From assembly GCA_958510875.1 (NCBI GenBank), contig OY294070.1, forward strand, positions 11,895,631 through 11,959,630: a DNA stretch of 64,000 nt, read 5' to 3'. The notes under the pieces were generated by a model, which saw only the letters and a program-made list of their open reading frames with translations, searched no databases and was not told where the DNA came from. The translations under genes and the position numbers were made by a program. Of this stretch, positions 20,680 through 32,739 are shown one piece after another; the first letter of the stretch is position 1; every line of letters begins with the position of its first letter. This stretch comes from Endomychus coccineus (Eukaryota; Arthropoda; Insecta; Coleoptera; Endomychidae).

Positions 20680-22430
20680 TCCAATTTATAAGTCAGGAGA
20701 TAAAAATAAAATTGAACATTACCGACCTATCAGTATAATAGATAATTTTGCCAAGATATTTGAGAAAGCCTAAAAAAAGACTTACAACATATTTAAATGA
20801 GAGTAATATATTATCAGAAACCCAATTTTGCTTCAAAAAAGGAACCAGTACACAAGACGCAACGTATAAACTTACATCAGAGGTAACACAAAACCTAAAT
20901 GACAATAAAAAGAAACGTGTGGCACTCAGGGACTGTCGCGGTAAAGCTATAGCATAGCACTACGCCACTGGAAAAAGTTGGGCAGAAAAATATTCACTAC
21001 CCCTTCAAAATCTTCACGAATTATGAGTTAAAAAGACTATCATCTTGATCTCTATGAAGATTATTCTGTGAAAAGTGCATAGATAACTCTACTACCGGTA
21101 GTAGAGTTATCTATGGTGACAAGTGTCAGTTGACTTGTAAACACAATTTTATACGAAAGTTTTAACGTTCAGATCTCGATAGCACTTCCGGCTCCGGGAT
21201 TTTCACGTGGCCTATCGAAATTAGAAGGTTCGAATTGTAGAAAAACACAATTGCATGAACGCCAGACGACTTATGTAATTAGCTACGAACGTAATCATTT
21301 TGACATATCCTCGAGGAGCTCGCTGCGCGTAAGTTAGAGTTTATACATTTTACCTCTATTTTGTTAATTTTGAACCGTTTCGAACCCCGTGAGGCCGGCG
21401 CCAGTTGTAATAAAGTATTTTGGGCTACGGGCCGCTAGCTTTTACCCGCTTTCGGTATATTTAAGTAGCTAGAAAATTCCCTTTCGTACGTCGCACGTCA
21501 GATGCTAGTACAGTTGAGAATACCTCAAACTGTTTTAGTTAAATTTTTCTATTTAATCGACATTTCGGGGCCCGAGACTATGGTATTTAGTTGGCCCCGT
21601 TCATAAACTAACGGCATGGAGCGAAAACCGCATGCGAAAAGTCCTCGTTAAGACGTTCTATGTACCGTAAATGTGCACTTTTCTAACTCGCGGGCTACGC
21701 GCTTCTCACGTGAACGTCATTCGATTTATCGAAAATTAACAATTCAAAACAGCTTTCGACCCACTTTGGGGCTATCACGACCTTTTAAAAGGTTCAAAGT
21801 TAACATTTCGACAATTTTAAGCTCGGCCGAGCTACATGGTAGGCGGAGTGGTGGGTGTCAGGATATTTCGTTACAGTATTTGTTTTTTGTTTTTTTTAGA
21901 TTTTCGTTACGGCGTTTGTCTTTTGTTTTTTTTTTCTTGATTCGGTCGCCGCGCTCAAAGCCCGCCATAAAAGCTATATGCAATAGCTTAACAAATGCAT
22001 AGCAGTCTTTATGGACTTAGCGAAGGCTTCCGACACTGTTCCCCATGACATACTTCTCGTGGTATTGTCACACTATGGTATTAGAGGAATTGTTTTAGAG
22101 GTATTTAAAAATTATCTAACAGATTGAAAACAAAACCTCAGAATAAATAAAACTGTAAGTAATGCATTAACTATTAAAACCGGCATATCACAAGGGACAG
22201 TACTCGGACCCATTCTGTTTATAAACCTATATAAATTCTCTTTTAGACCTAGATATCGATGGATAAATATTATCTTATGCTTATGATACAGTGTTCATTT
22301 TTGCAGGAAAAACCTGAAATCAAACTGAATATAAGGTTATTGAAGGAATAATGATAAAGACTGAAAACTGGCCTAATACTTTTAAACTAGCTAAAAGCTA
22401 TATGCAATAGCTTAATAATAATAATAATAC
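20680..22430 (+). pseudogene. LINE RT fragment with (TAA)n tail, split by an insertion
   Basis: Plus-strand non-LTR RT. 20675-20915 reads TPIYKSGDKNKIEHYRPISI, one stop, then LNESNILSETQFCFKKGTST and TSEVTQNLNDNKK. The frame is cut there by about 1.05 kb of unrelated sequence and resumes near 22000 with AVFMDLAKASDTVPHDILL, then KTGISQGTVLGPILF and a decayed YADD (SYAYDTVFIFAG). Coding stops soon after, and the element ends in a small hairpin (AAGCTAT/ATAGCTT, 22393-22411) followed by (TAA)n to about 22430. The RT C-terminus is deleted. The hairpin and TAA tail are typical LINE 3' termini. Confidence 0.8.
20915..21995. mobile_element. Insertion of unknown class inside the LINE
   Basis: Interrupts the RT between NDNKK and AVFMDLAKA. 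It starts near CGTGTGGCACTCAGGGACTG and ends near AAAGCTATATGCAATAGCTT (21969-21988), the same string that ends the surrounding LINE (22390-22409). GCATAGCA occurs near both edges (about 20951 and 21991). The middle holds a GC-richer, promoter-like stretch (TATATTTAAG at 21457) and long T runs (21880-21945), with no coding motif. It could be a solo LTR plus debris or a nonautonomous partner of the LINE. Confidence 0.45.
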
Positions 22431-24590
22431 TTGAATTGCTAATTATAAATATTTAATTGTTAGTGTCTGTTTTATTCAATTAATCCATTCTTCATACTAT
22501 TTTAATTTGAGTAATAACTTCGACAGTAATATATTACTATACGAAATTGAAAGTTACATTGTGGTTAAATTCAGTGGATTTTATACAGCTCTGAATAACA
22601 AGGTGGTTGAACAACAGGTACACACACGTTAAGATTTCTCGAAAGCTTTAGACATCACGATAATGGCCGGGAAGAGATCCGGCGTTGGAGGGTGTGTGTG
22701 GAATATTCTTATCATACAGGAATAGAGTTTCTCTATGCTCGCATAAGTTAGCAAGTATAAACAAACAATATTGCCTCTAACTTGGGCAATATACATGTCT
22801 AAAGTAAACCAGCCCAAGATAAACTAATATTAGGCCTATTACGCTGTACGATAGAACACATTCTGCCATAACTCAATATAAATGCAAATATCTTATATTA
22901 AGTTAGCCGTGCATTTTCGTTAAGACAACAGCATCTAAGACTTCGAACGTATTTCTAATGCTCTGCGAATCGAAGCTCTACTAACATGTCTGTTATGGAC
23001 CGAATTCGAGTAGAGTTATATAACAAAATTTACATTGCCTTTCCACTAACTTGTCTTGTTTTATTATTATGGAATTTCGGGTAGAAACCGCAGCACTTAA
23101 TCGACGTTTAATTACTTCCTGCTGGAAAGAACAAGAACAGAATGGCTTAAACATCGTTTTATCGCAAATAAGAGGGACGTTGGCGAATTATTAAGGCTCT
23201 AGGCGCCTTACATTTTTAATGCAGTTACCAATAATTATTGCAAACTAGCTGATTATACTGGATCTTCAGAATCGAACAATATTTTTTCGAAAATAGTCAT
23301 TCTAAGTTGACTTTTATGTGATTTATGTTAGATGATGTCAGCTAATGCTACTATGGCCAGCAGGAGTCTACATTTGTAGATTTAATTTTCAGTTTTAATG
23401 AGAAACAACCCCTTATCCACTATAGATTGTGTTAAAGTACTGAGGATATTTCTGTTACCAAGTAGTATTTTTAGAGTAAATCATATTAGAAAACAAAAGG
23501 GTATCCCCAATTAAGATGGTCAAAATGCCCCCCTCCGCGAAATCTAAAATCGGAGTTATTACCTGTTTTGAACTGTCAAATACATGTGTTTCCTGGGGTG
23601 GTATGGTCGATGTCCCCCCACAAACCCTCGTGGAGGAGAAAAACTTTTTTCTTTTTTTTTTCTCATCGTCACGTATGTGCAAAATTTTATCCGTCGTGCA
23701 AAAAGTATGGGTGTCAATGGTCACTTCCAGCACACATTTTTTGACCCCCATCTAGGTCCATCTAAGGCTCCAAAAACGTGTTTAAAACTTTAAAATCGAT
23801 TTTTATAGCACCAAATCAAGTGGTAGACCAAAGCTCGATTCACCATCGTATTCCTGAGTAAAAAATCTACGAAAAACTATGTGTAATGATTTAGATAGGA
23901 GTGGTGGTTCACATACAAAAAGCGATTTTTTAAGGTTTTTTACTATTTTTTATGTAAATAAAGGTATATATGAATCCAAAATTATTACTTATATTAGCCA
24001 GGGATGATTCACCTCTGATATATCAACATTTAGATATTTTGTTTGCTTTTTCACTTGCAAAATTCACTAATTTATTGGATTTCTAACCAACCAGTGCGTG
24101 ACATTACCGTTAATAAACGTAGTTTACCTTCAATTCATTATATGATTCATCTTTTTCAATATAAGCAGAATATTTATTGGCAATAATTGATAATTGGTTT
24201 CTCTCTGAATTGAAAGGTGCCATCTAGAAATTTCTATGCTTCGATAAAAAATATTGAATTTTTATCAAAATATAATGTGTCTTATTAATAAGTTCACTGA
24301 AATTAAAGTTTATTAAAAAATATGATTTGATTTTTTTTAATTCCATACATGTTTATTGTAGATAACTAAGAACACGAGAATAATTAATAATTATTTATAG
24401 CAGTATCGTTGACTTTTTCTATAGAAAATCAAAAATTCAGACATTCAATAGAAATTTCTAATTTTTTCAATTTCCTTAAAAGTAGAACAACTTTGACAAC
24501 TAGTCCAGGCAACGAACCGGAAAAAAAAATATAGTAAGGTAGAATTTCAAAATTTTGTTTGCATTTCGTTCCTAATACCCCATAGATCAT
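22431..24590. other. Intergenic, no gene supported
   Basis: Mostly AT-rich sequence. 23510-23790 has overlapping frames on both strands containing a poly-T/poly-F run (23640-23665). Their residue composition follows base composition and no domain is seen. No terminal repeats were recognised. Confidence 0.35.
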
Positions 24591-25800
24591 TCATGACAAT
24601 CAAGACCGCGAGGGTCGAAATTTCTACCCTCCAAAACGGGGTTTCAACCCCTCAGAGGAGCATTCTTATAAAAACAATCCAAAAGTTTAGAAAATTAATG
24701 AATTTAGAGCCGAAAATGACTCCTAGTATGTTTTTTGGGTCGCTGATCACGATTCCGCTATTGATTTTTCAAAAGACTGTCTCCAGATATGTATATGTTT
24801 TTGGAGTTTGGTCTCATGTAAAATGGCATTCTAAATATTTTTTATTCTTGTATTTTTTCAAAATCGAATGCAGGCATTATATTTAACATTTCAGAAAAAA
24901 AGTACATCTTTCCATTCATATTTTGACAGTTCAATATCGTTTTCCGGAAAATTCTTGGGGAATTCTATACTGCCATAGCTATGTATTATTAAAATAGCCA
25001 TTCTAAACACTTTTTCAATTTTGTGATTTCCGCCAAAAACACAAAGGAAACGAGATATTTCCTATCAGTGATAAAAACTATTCAAATATATATATTTGAA
25101 GTTTTTCGCGATTTTCGGAAAACTTTATACCTATGATTTTTCATTTTTTGACAATATGATCTCATGGAAAACGATGTTATGAACACTTTCACATCGTGAC
25201 TTTGATCAAAAACGCAAAGAAAACGAGAAATAGCGAAAAAACCATTTCACTGATCACGATTCCGCTGTTATTTTTCCCAAAAAACTCTCTCCAGATGGAA
25301 AATTCGGGAAATTTGAGATTATGAATAATAAAGTATAATTTTGTTACAAAAATGACCCCTAGTATGTTCTTTGAGTCGCTGATCACGATTCCGCTGTTAG
25401 GTTTCTCGGAAAACTCCCTCCAGATGGGAAATTCAGGATTTTCCTGGGGTTTTGAATAATAAAACATAATTTTGTTATACTGAAGGCGGTTTTTCGAGAA
25501 AACCAACAGCGAAATCTTGATCAGCGACCCAAAAATCCTACTAGAGGTCATTTTTGCAACAAAATTATACTTTATTACTCATAACCGTCACAGGAAAATC
25601 TCAAATTTTCCGAATTTTCCATCTGGAGAGAGTTTTTTGGGAAAAATAACAGCGGAATCGTGATCAGCGATCCAAAAAACGTACTAGAAGTCACTTTTGC
25701 AACAAAATTATAAATTATATTATATATAAAAATTTTCCAAATTTCCCATCAGGAGGGACTTTTCCGAGAAAACTAACTGCGGAATCGTGATCAGCGACAC
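24590..25800. repeat. Inverted-repeat array with GTCGCTGATCACGATTC module
   Basis: Units of about 115-130 bp occur in both orientations. GTCGCTGATCACGATTCCGC appears at about 24738 and 25374 (partly at 25248) and inverted at about 25520, 25640 and 25780. CTCCAGATGG..AAATTC occurs at about 25289 and 25420 and inverted at 25615 and 25745. Arms meet near 25475-25490, so 25240-25690 could fold back. Open frames (24593-24886, 25189-25551) lie inside the repeats and are not genes. The same module recurs at 47.5-48.2, 54.0-54.7, 59.2-59.4 and 60.3-60.6 kb. Confidence 0.7.
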
Positions 25801-26790
25801 AAAGTTTATCACTCTTGAAACACAGTAATGACAAATAACTAGATGATTTGAAAGGGATGGAAATGTATAAGCTAAAAAGCAATTTTATGAATACATGATA
25901 ACTAGTGTTTATTCAACAAAGCAATTTTATTAGTTCCAAGGTAGTGGATGTTTATTAAACATCTCTCTGAAGAATTGTAGGTATAGCAAAACGGTAGATA
26001 GTGATTATGTTGTCCCTTGGAATATATTAATTCATACAATCAACGTTTGCAACACGAATGTCAGTAATGAGTAAAAAATCCCACGACCTACATTTTTGAA
26101 TCAATAATAGAACTTTCCTATAAGCTGAAAAACAAATTTATATCATCAACAGTAAGTATCACATCTTTTATCTTCGATATATTGGATCAATAGTAGCGAG
26201 TGAATTTCCAATGTAAATAATTCTACATCTGTTGAAGCAATTTGATGCAATTATCATCCGATATTTCATTTCATTCAATTGCTCGGCCGCGCCAACTTCA
26301 ATAAGTACCACATAGTGAATAATATTTTAACACGAAGAGGTTGAAAGGTCGCCAGAATACTTTCGCCAAATGATAGCATTTAGATTCTCAAGCAAAGAAT
26401 AGATCCCCGGGTGATTACTATTTGAACAGGCTGTAGCCTCTTGTCGTATATTGCCTCTCAATTCCATATTCCCTGTCGTTACACCATGTAACAAAATAAT
26501 GTAATCATTTGAATAAAAGGCGCAACATCCAGTATAAGTTAGGCTATTGTGTATATAACTGGGAAAGGATGAAGTCTTCATTATTAAAAAATAAAAATCA
26601 GTTAAAAATATAATCAGTAATGAGTTGCACCACCGCGTTTGATGCACTTATTTTACATGGTTAGGGCAATACTCCCTAGATACACAAGGCCTGAGCGCTC
26701 GATCCTGACGTCACAATATAAGTTATTATTATATTAGGCATTGTGGGATCCGCCGTCTTGGAGAAGACGCATCAAGCTTGAGTTTTGGTT
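25801..26790. other. Intergenic; one unassigned minus-strand frame
   Basis: 26327-26647 is open for 106 codons on the minus strand (starting at GTG, not ATG) and includes GCCAFYSNDYIILLHG and CSNSNHPGIYSLLENLNAIIW. I do not recognise it, and it has no neighbour that suggests a role. It may be a decayed exon or chance. The remainder shows nothing. Confidence 0.3.
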
Positions 26791-27422
26791 GCATTACTCT
26801 ACTAGATTGTGAGATCCTCCTTTAGAAATCTTTCCCAGATCTCCATTAATTGCGTCTGTCTCTGTCTCGTTCTTTTGGCTTCTTTGGATGATATAGGCTC
26901 TAGATGAGGAAGCGGTATGGAGTGTACCATCATCAGCAAAGCTGTGGACGGGACAAGTGGTCACTTCCAGCAGATCATTTATATGGAGCAGAAACGGAGC
27001 TGGTTCCAAGACAGATCCCTGTGGAACACCAGCGTTGATGGTCATTGTTTCGGATGATACGCCGTCAACCACTACATTGAGTGATCTATCTGAGAGAAAA
27101 TTCGATAGTAAGCGATAAAATTGAAGCGGAAAACCATTTGACGGAAGTTTCCCAAGAGGATTTTTCTGCAAAACTCAGTCAAATGGCTTGGATATATCTA
27201 ATGCTAAAGCTAGAGATTCCCCATGTATTTCAATAGATTTCAGCCATGCATGTGTTACGTAGGCAAACAGGTCTTCTGTTGATTCCTTCCAACGAAAGTC
27301 ATATTGCAGGTCATGCACGATTTTGGAGCTCTCTAGGTATTGGATAAGCTCGCTATTGATTGCCTTCTCCATCACTTCAGAAATCACAGATAATATTGCA
27401 ATGGGTTTATAATTATTATGTA
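26790..27422 (-). pseudogene. LINE RT fragment (Jockey-group)
   Basis: Minus strand, two frames. 27175-27420 has NNYKPIAILSVISEVMEKAI, LESSKIVHDLQYDFR and LALALDISKPFD (motif A). After a frame change, 26794-27171 gives LPSNGFPLQFYRLLSNFLSD, VVVDGVSSETMTINAGVPQG (motif B) and HSFADDGTLHTA, where the YADD box reads FADD. Both RT catalytic regions survive, but the frame is broken at about 27172 and the protein is cut at 27422, directly at the RT finger region. The 3' part after the palm is missing. The element is a 5'- and 3'-truncated copy. Confidence 0.85.
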
Positions 27423-28082
27423 GTTTTTACCAAAAAACCATAGGAAATTGCTATTTATCAAACTATTTTTGCAAGTTTAATGGATTAAAACAGGTTTTTC
27501 AATTGGGCAACCTTCTAAACAACAAAAAACTATGACAAAAACAACGTATAGTATGAACAACCCTTCATGGAAGCATCAAAAATTACTAATTACTACTGAT
27601 ACCAGTGGTACCACAGAAATTGTACCTTTGACAACAGACAACAGAGCAAAAATAAAGCTATATTTGGAGTAAACAAATTTATTACATAAAGAACAAAAAA
27701 AAAACATTCATATTTTAGTACAACCGAACGAACCTAAGACAAAATTTTATTCATATTTTTCTTTTTCTTAGTCAAAAAGACCAAGCTGGACCTTTTTTAA
27801 CCGTCTTAATCGATATGTGAGGTTTTACAACGTTAAAGTGAACTTTTTGTTAACTGTTTTAAGATTCAATTCAACGTAAAAACGTGAAAGTGAGATTATA
27901 CGATGTCAAATATATTTAACTACGTGTACGTGTACGTGTTTTGTGCCATCGACGATTTTAAATAGTTTTTTATAAATCCCCACTTTTGGGTCGGTATTGG
28001 GATAAATACCTACTTAAATACCCAATTCATAAATATCCACAGCCCATCAGTACATAGGTTATGGCACTGTGCTGCAATACCG
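27423..28082. other. Intergenic, no gene seen
   Basis: AT-rich, with no open frame of interest. CGTGTACGTGTACGTGTT at 27921-27940 is a short tandem repeat. Nothing else was recognised. Confidence 0.4.
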
Positions 28083-28084
28083 AC

Positions 28085-28125
<41 letters not shown>

Positions 28126-29172
28126 TCTTATACTGATCAGGACAATGCATAAGAAAATATATAAATTAACAATTATTATCTAAATTAAATCGAAATAGAC
28201 TAAATCATACTCTAGTCCGAGAGGAGACAAAATCAAAAAGAAAAAGAAAAAATAGCCAAAATTATTTAACACAGCAATGAAGAAAGAGAAAAAGAAGAAA
28301 GAAAGAGCTTTTTCATCGCAGTAGGCGAGCAATCTGTTTTAGGCTAGAATTGGAAATATCATATTTAGTACGAGTGTCATTGGTGTTATAGGCATGGCAC
28401 ATGCAAAATAATGGAGATAATTTAAGTAAGTTAGTACGAGGAGTTTGGAGGTAGAAAGTATTTACAGACCGTGAGTTCAGCCGAGGAACTAGGAAATTGA
28501 CTTTGTCCAACAGCATGGGGCAGTCAATTAGGTTATTGAGGAACTTGTACAGACTGGCCTGGAGTACATAATTATTTCTGCGAGAAAAGGATGACATATT
28601 GAATCCATCTAACAGGAAAGAATTAGGAATGCCCCTGATAGGATAAAAACCGTCTACCCTGAAGGACAGGTACTTCAAAAAGCGGCGCTGAACATATTCC
28701 AGGGCATCTCTATGAACGGCATAACCAGGGAACCAAATCACAGACGCATACTCAAGCCGCGATCGCACAAATGTTACGAACAACTATTTGAGCGTGTCTA
28801 TGTCTGAAAAATCCCGACAGCTTCGCACAATAAACCCAAGTAGTCTGTTAGCAGCCTCCATCTCAGACTCCAGATGAGAAATGAAGGATAGTTTGGGATC
28901 GAAAATTACGCCGAGGTCTCTTAAGGATAGTACCGTCTACGTTGTAATCAAATATAGTCAAGTTGGTCTTGTTTGTGTAAGACATACTGCAGCACTTGTT
29001 AACATTAAGAGACAGCTTGTTCGTGGAACACCATACAACCAGCATATCAAGACTTCTCTGAAGTAGATAACAATCAAATGTGGATTTGATGACGAAGAAC
29101 ATTTTAAAACCATCGGCATATAAAAGACTGAGGACACTTAGACCTATTGAAATATCATTAACAAAGATGTTA
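28083..29172 (-). pseudogene. 5'-truncated LINE with (AAAT)n tail
   Basis: Minus-strand LINE 3' half. It begins at FVNDISIGLSVLSLLYADGF near 29172 (YADD box mutated to YADG), continues with LLQRSLDMLVVWCSTNKLSLNVNKC (28863-29102), then DLGVIFDPKLSF-type sequence. 28313-28783 (156 codons) reads FVTFVRSRLEYASVIWFPGY, DALEYVQRRFLKYLSFR and a C-terminal tail ending KQIARLLR. It ends in about 200 bp of 3' UTR and a run of ATTT units (28085-28123), which is the (AAAT)n tail on the coding strand. Truncation inside the RT is the usual result of incomplete target-primed reverse transcription. Confidence 0.85.
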
Positions 29173-29189
29173 GATTATATCAAATGTTT

Positions 29190-29690
29190 TATTTATTATT
29201 TAGGAATTCCTGTTTAAACTGGGTTGCCAGACATGAACGATGTCTTTAGTTGCACCCCATTTATTTTTTAATATAAAAAACCTGTCTTCTAACGGATCTG
29301 TTTGGAGTTTGGCTCCCAAACATACGTTGAAGCTTTTGGATTGTATACAGAAGAGAGCTATTCCTCTGATGGACGATGCCACGCTTACGAATTAATTAAC
29401 CTCTCTAGAACATCGTAGAAAACATCAGAAATCTCTTCTATTTTCCCACCATGACAGGTTCCAGGTAGACGGTCTAGATGAGCTTAAACTACTACCCCCT
29501 CCATTGTCAAGCTCGAGATCTGCCTATCTCCTCTCCAAACATACCACCCCTAGCTCACCCCCCTTAAACAGGAAGTCTTTGTTATCTTTTTTTTTGTTTC
29601 AATACTTTCGGTATTGCAGCATTATGCCCTAACCTCTGGTTTGTGGCATCACGATCGGGCGATCAGGCCTTGTGTTCAGAGGGAAATTTG
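29190..29690 (+). pseudogene. LINE C-terminal fragment and 3' end
   Basis: Plus strand: VWSLAPKHTLKLLDCIQKRA, IPLMDDATLTN, LEHRRKHQKSLLFSHHDRF and ELKLLPPPLSSS match the region after the RT in common insect LINEs (LLDSIQKRAIRLIDD, LEHRR). A stop interrupts it at about 29391. The following sequence, CCCTTAAACAGGAAGTCTTT then CCTCTGGTTTGTGGCATCACGATCG, recurs at 42045-42150, so both are 3' ends of one LINE family. Confidence 0.75.
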
Positions 29691-30207
29691 GGAGATGAGA
29701 TATATATTGGAAATTTTCTTCGAAAGCTTGGAGACTATGGGCAACACGAAAGATCTCACTAGTCTTATGGGATTCAAATCACTCAAGAACTGAAGCGAAA
29801 CGATCATTGAATGCGTCGAAATTTCGCGAACTGGGCCGATTCACCTTCTGCAGAAAACGTAATCTGTCACGACGAAGCACATTTCTAGCTCATTGAGTTT
29901 GTTAACAAATATAATTGTATAGGATTTAGGCTACTGATCAAAATTCGTAAGCGATTCACGAATCGCCTCTATATCCTGAGAAGACCACGTTTTTGTTTCG
30001 AAGAGTGATCGGACCTTTTCGGAATATCTTCGGCCTAAACTGAGAAATGTAGACATAACCAATCTTTTCTTTCAACAAGTTTGTGGGACTTGTCACATAT
30101 CTCGTAGGATAATTATTCCGTGACATGATGTTGACATTATACATGATAATGTCAACTGACCACCAAGATCTTGCGATCACATTATTGGACTTTTTCTTAT
30201 GGGATCA
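29691..30207. other. Intergenic, no gene seen
   Basis: Short frames only, no family motif or repeat structure recognised. Confidence 0.4.
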
Positions 30208-30415
30208 TACACACATCAAAAGAATCTAAGGGTCAAGCATATTTTGGGATTGTTTGTTAATTCTCGGAGATCCACGTGGCATTATCGCGTTGCAGATCTT
30301 TGTTTGTTATTTACACAATACTTTTTTATCATTTTGAACATCATGGCATACTCATTTTCTTCATGTCGTTCCTTGTTTCATTCATCATATCAAATCAGAT
30401 TTTATCCGACCAGCG

Positions 30416-30584
30416 CGAAAGTTGAGCCATTAAAATTTCTGAAAAGAAACAGTTTCGCCCTAAACAGATAACAGATAGTATAGATTTATCAATAATTCGA
30501 CCGCCTTCGGAAGTGGTTAGCACGGTTTCCACTTTCTCCCGCGACTCGGTCCCGAACCCGGGTCGTGGGTAGGCCTGCCACCTC
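30416..30584 (+). mobile_element. SINE-like insertion in the Tc1 5' region
   Basis: Flanked by a perfect 20-bp direct repeat, CAGATTTTATCCGACCAGCG (30396-30415 and 30585-30604). The insert holds tRNA-like strings: GTGGTTAGCACGG (about 30513) and GGTCCCGAACCCGGGTCGTGG (about 30548), spaced roughly like tRNA A- and B-box regions. No cloverleaf can be drawn, so it is not a functional tRNA. Orientation is uncertain because a B-box-like string is also readable on the minus strand. Confidence 0.5.
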
Positions 30585-30649
30585 CAGATTTTATCCGACC
30601 AGCGAATGGTAATTATTGAAATTTTTGAGTAGTGTTGTTTGTCTAAATT

Positions 30650-31672
30650 ATGGAACGTAATTACCTTCAGAGAGACGTGCACTTAAGGACCATTGGAATG
30701 CTTCAAGCTGGAATGTCGCAGAGGGTTGTTGCCAATGAATTAGGGACTAACCAGTCCACTATAAGTCGTTTATGGATTCGTTATAATCAAACTGGTGATG
30801 TTAGAGAGCAACATACTGGCCGTACCAGAATAACAACGGCGGCACAGGACAGATTTCTGAGAATTCAAGCTCTGAGAAATCCAACCCACACGGCAAGTCA
30901 ACTAAGTTTGGAACTCAGAAACGCTCACCATATACAGATAAGTGACCAAACTGTGAGAAATAGACTACACGAGTCCAATTTACGTGCCAGGCGTCCATGG
31001 AGAGCTCTACCATTATACAGAGGAAATCGCGAGACGCGAATAGTCTGGGCTAGAAATCACATCGAATGGGGCGTGCAAGAATGGACTCCTGTGTTGTTTA
31101 GTGATGAATCGAGATTCGGTTTACGTCCAGATACTAGACGTACTCGTGTATGGAGACAACCTGGAAATGTTTGGAGACTTAGGACTGCACAGGAAGTTTA
31201 CAGCTACCAAGGCGGAACGGTGATGGTTTGGGGTGGTATCAGCATTGGCGGAAGAAGGGACCTCGTATTGCTGGAGAGGTTTGTAAATGCTCTCAGATAT
31301 AGGGACCTGATATTATAACCATTTGTCATTCCGTATGCAGTTGCGGTAGGTGAAAACTTCATCTTCATGCATGACAATGCGCGCCTTCATACTGCCGCGA
31401 TCGTAAGAGATTACTTGGATGAGAGTGGTATAAGTGTTTCGGATTGGCCTGTTCAATCGCCAGACCTGAATCCGATTGAGCATGTGTGGGATTTGCTTGG
31501 CAGAAGAATTTTAAGGCGTAACATTCTCTTCCAGACACGAAATCAATTGTTCCATACTCTGGTTGAAGAATGGAATGCGATTGATCACGAAAGCATCGAT
31601 AACCTTATTATCAGTTTGCCAAATCGATGTAGGGCAGTTTCGAACAATCGCGGTGGACACACTCTGTATTAG
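30650..31672 (+). pseudogene. Tc1-family transposase (DD34E type), one in-frame stop
   Basis: Cut-and-paste transposase. From ATG 30650 the frame is open for 222 codons, meets a TAA at 31316-31318, and continues in the same frame to the stop at 31670-31672, about 340 codons in all, the usual Tc1 length. N-terminal DNA-binding part: LRTIGMLQAGMSQRVVANEL and TNQSTISRLWIRY helix-turn-helix (residues 9-47), then a second HTH with RRITTAA-like GRTRITTAAQ. Catalytic triad: PVLFSDESRFGL (first Asp), FIFMHDNARLHTA (second Asp), SPDLNPIEHVWD (Glu). The only visible lesion is the stop between LRYRDLIL and PFVIPYAV, so inactivation looks recent. The protein would act in the nucleus on its own TIRs. Confidence 0.93.
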
Positions 31673-31911
31673 ACATTGATCAGTGACAATTTTTTTGCTC
31701 AGAATCCTAAGTGCATTGAATTCGAATTTTTGACTCTTTTCAGTTAGATTAAAGCTTTCAATTGATTTGCAAACTTTGTATGAAATTATAAATAAATTAT
31801 GTGCAAAAGATTATGTTCTACGTGGGTAACAAAAATTGTATTGAATTTTCCATTACCAAGTGACGAAACCCTAAAAATATCGCTGACCCTTACATTTTTT
31901 TGATGTGTGTA

Positions 31912-32700
31912 CTCCAATATGTAAGAATGCTGTCACTACAAAAAACAACAGCAGAATGAATGAAATAGAACAATTTAACGTATAGCGTATGGAACCGTTT
32001 TTTTCAATCTATCGAGTTTGTCAAGTTTTCTTTGTGGTTCCAAACCAAGTGATCTTCCCAACTGATAAATACGATATATTTAAAATATGAGCGATAAACA
32101 TGTTATTTTTATAATATTCTCCAGATATCCCTAAACTTTTCCGATGTGTCTATATTATTATTGACTCATCATCAATAGTAGGAAGTTCATGTATTTTATT
32201 AGACTTATTCTATATTCATACAAGCAATAATTACTCCAAATAGCTTGTTGTAGAAGGTACATCCTTGTTAATTGCTATAGGCGTATAATCATCTTTACTT
32301 TCAACTTTACTTGTGTATAATTAGATATTATATGCAAATTTATAAGTTTCCTATAAAATTACCACTTTATAGATGATATGAATAGTTAGTAAATCGAGAC
32401 ATTCGTAGAAAATTTCAATTAAAACATAATGATATACCTAGTACCTAGTATCTACCTACTCGTTCGCTGTTTTCCGTGACTTTAAACTGAATAATATATC
32501 ACCCTTGGGGTCGTAATTAGGTCCTTATAGCGTTGTGAACAGGATATGCAGTTGGTGATTCCACACCCACAGTTATTTTATTTTATATGTAAACTGCACA
32601 TTATGATGTTAAAACATTTGAATATACTCAGATTTTATTCGGGAAAATTTAATAGACGATAGAAAATTTGATTTTGAGAAAAAAATTCCTAATAACATAT
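31912..32700. other. Intergenic, no gene seen
   Basis: AT-rich sequence without open frames of note or terminal repeats. Confidence 0.4.
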
Positions 32701-32739
32701 ATGCACAGACGCTTAGTTTTTGAGATACAGGGTGTTGAA

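Larger units (their letters stand above)
30210..31909 (+). mobile_element. Tc1-like transposon, nearly intact
   Basis: Ends are CACACATCAAAAGAATCTAAG at the left (30210) and its diverged inverse ending TTTTTTTGATGTGTG at the right (to 31909). TA dinucleotides flank both (30208-30209, 31910-31911), the Tc1/mariner hallmark. The element carries a transposase with one premature stop and, in its 5' region, a 169-bp insertion with a 20-bp target duplication. The length without that insertion is about 1.5 kb, normal for the family. Confidence 0.9.

Noticed and set aside
23455..23793. Overlapping frames on both strands with a poly-Phe/Lys run
   Set aside because: Produced by a T-rich tract; no domain, no start context.
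30500..30575. tRNA gene
   Set aside because: A- and B-box-like strings are present but no acceptor or anticodon stem pairs; better read as a SINE-like insert.
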